Positions 35,234 through 37,162 of a stretch of 37,162 nucleotides of DNA are shown piece after piece. Numbering within the stretch: the first letter of the stretch is position 1; each line of letters starts with the position of its first letter. Location of the stretch: the NCBI GenBank assembly GCA_002352665.1, contig DEIV01000098.1:1-37162 (forward strand), in the 5' to 3' direction. A program made the position numbers and the translations under genes. The DNA is from Flavobacteriaceae bacterium UBA2765 (GTDB lineage: Bacteria; Bacteroidota; Bacteroidia; Flavobacteriales; Flavobacteriaceae). A model generated the notes under the pieces. That model saw nothing but the letters and a program-made list of their open reading frames with translations. It was not told where the DNA came from and did not search any database.

Positions 35234-37162
35234 ATGGCAAGAAGACATTATTTAGTAGAAGGCGGAAAGCTACAATGTGACAAGGGTTCTGCCTTAGGTG
35301 AAATTATTGTTACTTCACAACAAAAACTAACCATAAAGAAAAAGTTAAAAGCCACCAGTAAAGACAAAACCCTAAAGCCTCCTTTTTTTGGTAGTTGTGC
35401 TTGTGCCAATAACAGTCCGTGCTCACCCGTATTACAAGAATGGAAACAAACCAGTAAAAGAAGTCGAATGGGCAACAAAACCTTTGTGATGAAAAATTCA
35501 AATATAGAATGTAGCAAAGGTGGTGTGGTAACTGTAAAAGATGTTGGCCAAACCTTAGTAGGTACAGGTAAGGAAGAACCTGAATTAGATAAAAATTATG
35601 CCAAGTTAGCCGGTGAAATTATTTTTGCTAATGGTTATTTTAGTAAATCGTTAGGAGGGATTTTAAATGCACTATTAGACGTAAATCATGATATAAAAGG
35701 GTTTAGAGGACAAAATGCGAATGAAAATGACCCAATAGACGAACAAAATATCCTATTGTCAAGAGAAATAATGGGTATTGAAAATATGACTCCTGAAGAA
35801 ATTGAGGCTGATAGAAAAAGTAAAGAAATAAGCATACCTTATCCTAGTGTTGAGTTTGAAGATGTACAATTTCAATTTCCAATGAATATATTTCCTACCA
35901 TACCCTATTTACCACCTATTAATGCTAAAATTCCCACGATAAAGGAAAAATCTGTGGGTATTGATATCCCTAAAATTGCAAAACCCATACCATTAATGAC
36001 CCAAAAAGAATTAAGAGAAATCTTTTGGGGTTATTGGAATGATATAAGAAACGATTTTGAAGGCTCGAACACTTACGCCAGTCATTTTAATGCAGGTAGA
36101 AACCAACATTTTTTAAATGGTTCGCATGGCTTAGCCTCAAATGCCGCTCATCGCATAGATCATGGTATTGCACAAGGATACCACTGGGCAAAATTTCAAT
36201 GGGGAATCATACCTAAAGAAGAAGTAGAAGCTACCAAAGAAAAAATACCCTTTATTAAAAGTTATTCCCCCGGGTATAAACCCGTAACTGTTGTAATGCA
36301 TAGTCAAGGTAATGCTCCGGGAGCAGGTTTTGCCTTAGGGGTGTTAAAATATGCCAGTGAATTAGGCTGGAAACAAATACCTTTAAATTTAATATATTTG
36401 GGCGTACACCAACCACAAAATTTATGGGACGATGAGTATGATGATTTTCTAAATGCAAAGGTAAAATATTATGGCGTAGATAAAGATTTTTGGGATGGGG
36501 TCCCATGGTCTCCACTCTTAAAAGAAGACAAACAAGTACATGTTAAATTTACAAATGCTTTGACGGATATATTTAACACTAAATATCATAAATTAAGACA
36601 CAAAAGAGGTATTTATGAACATTTACAAGCCATTAGTGATTTTAATGCTCTTAAAGAACATTCTGTCCAATTTACTTTTTCAAATGACCGAGGTGATCTG
36701 GTGATTAGAGATGGTGATATCCCTAAAATTGATAGTGCATGCAATCCAAAAGGAGATACAACTTTATATAGTGTTGAATTTTTTCAAAATAAAGCACCTG
36801 AAAGATATACTAAGAAACAAGGTAAAGATATTGTCTCTGTTGAAAACGGTGGACAATTGGTAATACCTGCCTATGCGGTAATTCCAAGAAAAGAAGTAGA
36901 AAAAGATAAAACAGGAGAAGAAAAATTAGTCTTCTGGAAAGACTATAAAAGTATTGCTATAGACTGGGCAAATGCCTTTAGCAAATATAAACAACTTTTA
37001 AAAGTAAATAAACTAACTTGGAAAGATGTATTATTTCCAGCCAACACAGTTATAAAGTCAAGAGTAAAAAAATTAAAATTATCATTATGGCGTAGAGCTA
37101 TGTTATACCATTATGGTAGAATACAGCATGCTGACCTCTATGCCCATTTTAGCCCGGTAGGT
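35234..37162 (+). CDS. DUF4280 PAAR-like protein with lipase-like effector domain (partial)
   Basis: The frame runs 643 codons without a stop to the window end, so the 3' end is missing. Residues 1-110 match the DUF4280 PAAR-like domain, with opening LVEGGKLQCDKGSALGE, a cysteine cluster (GSCACANNSPCSP) and a second half NIECSKGGVVTVKDVGQT. PAAR-type domains cap the VgrG tip and carry cargo. About 110-265 is a linker rich in Pro and Ile. From about 265 on is an alpha/beta-hydrolase-like region: NGSHGLASNAAHRIDHG, the nucleophile motif MHSQGN (S357), a candidate acidic residue at D485 or D488 (SNDRGDLV), and a candidate histidine at H638 (AHFSP). I infer a phospholipase-type toxin delivered by the spike; substrate and activity are not shown. 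Confidence 0.85.
   Translation, partial: MARRHYLVEGGKLQCDKGSALGEIIVTSQQKLTIKKKLKATSKDKTLKPPFFGSCACANNSPCSPVLQEWKQTSKRSRMGNKTFVMKNSNIECSKGGVVTVKDVGQTLVGTGKEEPELDKNYAKLAGEIIFANGYFSKSLGGILNALLDVNHDIKGFRGQNANENDPIDEQNILLSREIMGIENMTPEEIEADRKSKEISIPYPSVEFEDVQFQFPMNIFPTIPYLPPINAKIPTIKEKSVGIDIPKIAKPIPLMTQKELREIFWGYWNDIRNDFEGSNTYASHFNAGRNQHFLNGSHGLASNAAHRIDHGIAQGYHWAKFQWGIIPKEEVEATKEKIPFIKSYSPGYKPVTVVMHSQGNAPGAGFALGVLKYASELGWKQIPLNLIYLGVHQPQNLWDDEYDDFLNAKVKYYGVDKDFWDGVPWSPLLKEDKQVHVKFTNALTDIFNTKYHKLRHKRGIYEHLQAISDFNALKEHSVQFTFSNDRGDLVIRDGDIPKIDSACNPKGDTTLYSVEFFQNKAPERYTKKQGKDIVSVENGGQLVIPAYAVIPRKEVEKDKTGEEKLVFWKDYKSIAIDWANAFSKYKQLLKVNKLTWKDVLFPANTVIKSRVKKLKLSLWRRAMLYHYGRIQHADLYAHFSPVG

Noticed and set aside
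35248..35517. Minus-strand frames of 63 and 89 codons
   Set aside because: They are antisense to the PAAR-like domain, which has a clear domain match on the plus strand.
36255..36515. 86-codon minus-strand frame
   Set aside because: It is antisense to the hydrolase-like region of the effector and has no supporting signal.

Overview
The window looks like a chromosomal segment from a low-GC member of the Flavobacteriaceae (Bacteroidetes). The AT-rich codon use supports this, as do Bacteroidetes-type promoter boxes (TAnnTTTG) before many genes. Lineage-typical genes point the same way: the type IX secretion regulator PorX, a fused LpxC/FabZ, DUF3810, an SPFH/prohibitin protein and a carboxypeptidase-regulatory-like (CarboxypepD_reg) surface protein. 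I did not compute GC or run a search, so the family-level placement rests on gene content.

Layout. 1-250: tRNA-Lys and tRNA-Leu separated by a strong hairpin. 418-1257: a secreted CarboxypepD_reg protein. 1344-5913 (minus strand): prohibitin, a cation diffusion facilitator (CDF) transporter, a membrane-anchored vWA protein and FabG. 6092-13708 (minus strand): an envelope-lipid cluster read HD-domain protein, lpxD, lpxC/fabZ, lpxA, efp, a lipoprotein, a second LpxD-like gene and sucD. 13773-15320: porX. 15493-19447: serC, serA, a DUF1015 gene and a YggS-type PLP protein. 19534-22194: creatininase-like protein, secreted alpha/beta hydrolase and a DNA alkylation repair HEAT-like protein. 22210-23727 (minus strand): dnaB. 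23867-31891: DUF3810 metallopeptidase-like protein, TrmH/SpoU RNA methyltransferase, NlpC/P60 lipoprotein, M48 protease, Rel/SpoT, Fur family regulator and purA.

The last 5 kb differs. After purA comes about 1 kb without a convincing large gene. It holds a possible 47-codon ORF, a strong terminator and a patch of richer base composition. Then comes a VgrG-type spike gene (32927-34711), a small two-helix membrane protein (34810-35211) and a gene cut by the window end (35234-37162). That last gene joins an N-terminal DUF4280 PAAR-like domain to a serine-hydrolase-like region with an HSQGN nucleophile motif. This looks like a contractile-injection (type VI-like) spike and effector island. The fused lipase-like effector is the most interesting item in the window.

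The housekeeping part is ordinary: lipid A and fatty acid synthesis, serine synthesis, stringent response and replication. Several genes carry a TAnnTTTG box only 4-5 nt before the start codon, which suggests leaderless transcripts.
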